DNA of 52,943 nucleotides from an uncultured bacterium (GTDB lineage: Bacteria > Desulfobacterota > GWC2-55-46). The stretch is from assembly GCA_905339405.1 (NCBI GenBank), contig CAJPGC010000017.1, positions 1 through 52,943 on the forward strand, in the 5' to 3' direction. This document shows, in pieces, positions 52,799 through 52,943 of this stretch (positions are counted from its first letter, which is position 1; each line of letters begins with the position of its first letter). The notes beneath the pieces were generated by a model. It was not told the DNA's origin, ran no database searches, and saw nothing but the letters and a program-made list of their open reading frames with translations. Made by a program: the position numbers and the translations under genes.

Positions 52799-52943
52799 TT
52801 ACCCGTTTATCTTCTGCAGGATGAGGTCTATCCTCTCCTTGAGCGCCGCTGCGGTAAAGGGCTTGACGATGTAGTTGTTGACCCCGGCGGCAACAGCCGT
52901 CACGACGTTCTCCTTGGCGGCCTCCGCGGTGACCATCAGCACC
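52799..52943 (-). CDS. cheY: chemotaxis response regulator CheY (partial, C-terminus)
   Basis: The last 47 residues of a CheY-type receiver, cut by the window edge. Visible are the switch region LMVTAEAAKENVV with the conserved Thr and Ala, and the Lys in IVKPFTAAALKERI, close to the E. coli CheY sequence. The phosphoacceptor Asp lies outside. Start upstream of cheZ, 47 bases apart, fits a cheYZ pair. Confidence 0.9.
   Translation of the reverse strand, partial: VLMVTAEAAKENVVTAVAAGVNNYIVKPFTAAALKERIDLILQKING

Overview
The window is about 53 kb of a GC-rich bacterial chromosome. Every confident gene except the first reads on the minus strand, so the locus runs from right to left. Gene content suggests a motile Gram-negative bacterium of the Deltaproteobacteria/Desulfobacterota type, or a relative such as Nitrospirota. 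The evidence is a flagellum with P and L rings, both sigma-54-like and sigma-28-like promoters, CheZ together with CheB, a FliW-CsrA pair, and an HD-GYP/PilZ c-di-GMP module. The exact lineage cannot be fixed from the sequence alone.

Layout in transcription order (right to left). (1) 52943-44230, chemotaxis and motor: cheY (cut by the window edge), cheZ, cheA, cheB, motA, motB, then a sigma-28-like promoter, cheW, an MCP and an HDOD gene, closed by a strong terminator. (2) 44138-34286, hook-basal body and hook-filament junction: a sigma-54-like promoter, a DUF2802-like membrane protein, flgF, flgG, flgA, flgH, flgI, a 70-aa HisKA-like mini-protein, a FlgJ-M23 fusion, a sigma-28-like promoter, flgM, flgN, flgK, flgL, csrA and fliW. 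(3) 34088-16377, a flagellin glycosylation island behind a sigma-54-like promoter: pseB, pseC, a zinc-ribbon protein, two Gfo/Idh/MocA oxidoreductases, pseI, a PseF/SpsF cytidylyltransferase, a class III aminotransferase, pseG, two methyltransferases, an SDR, an ATP-grasp ligase, an IolB-like isomerase, a GH57 glycosidase, a Maf glycosyltransferase and a 201-aa hypothetical gene. (4) 16368-12442, the filament: a sigma-28-like promoter, flagellin, flaG, fliD, fliS, a fliT-like gene and a small gene with its own sigma-28-like promoter. (5) 12403-9729, signalling: a response regulator, a receiver-GAF-HD-GYP protein and a PilZ protein. (6) 9675-1469, housekeeping: tilS, a gamma carbonic anhydrase-like protein, exbB, exbD, ppx/gppA, guaB, guaA, a LOG-family gene and a His-rich small gene, ended by a terminator. 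(7) 1362-1, an AT-rich foreign-looking gene with a nuclease-like D-ExK motif, next to the end of an IS110-family transposase.

How the parts fit together: sigma-54-like promoters sit before the basal-body operon and the sugar island. Sigma-28-like promoters sit before flgM, flagellin, cheW and a small unknown gene. FlgM, CsrA and FliW form the likely checkpoints. The flagellin leader carries a hairpin with an AGGA loop upstream of a GGA-containing ribosome binding site, the expected form of a dual CsrA target. The island probably makes a modified nonulosonic acid (pseudaminic/legionaminic type) that the Maf enzyme attaches to flagellin; no PseH-type acetyltransferase is present, and several enzymes outside the textbook pathway are. 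Three copies of a dispersed inverted-repeat element lie directly behind stop codons.
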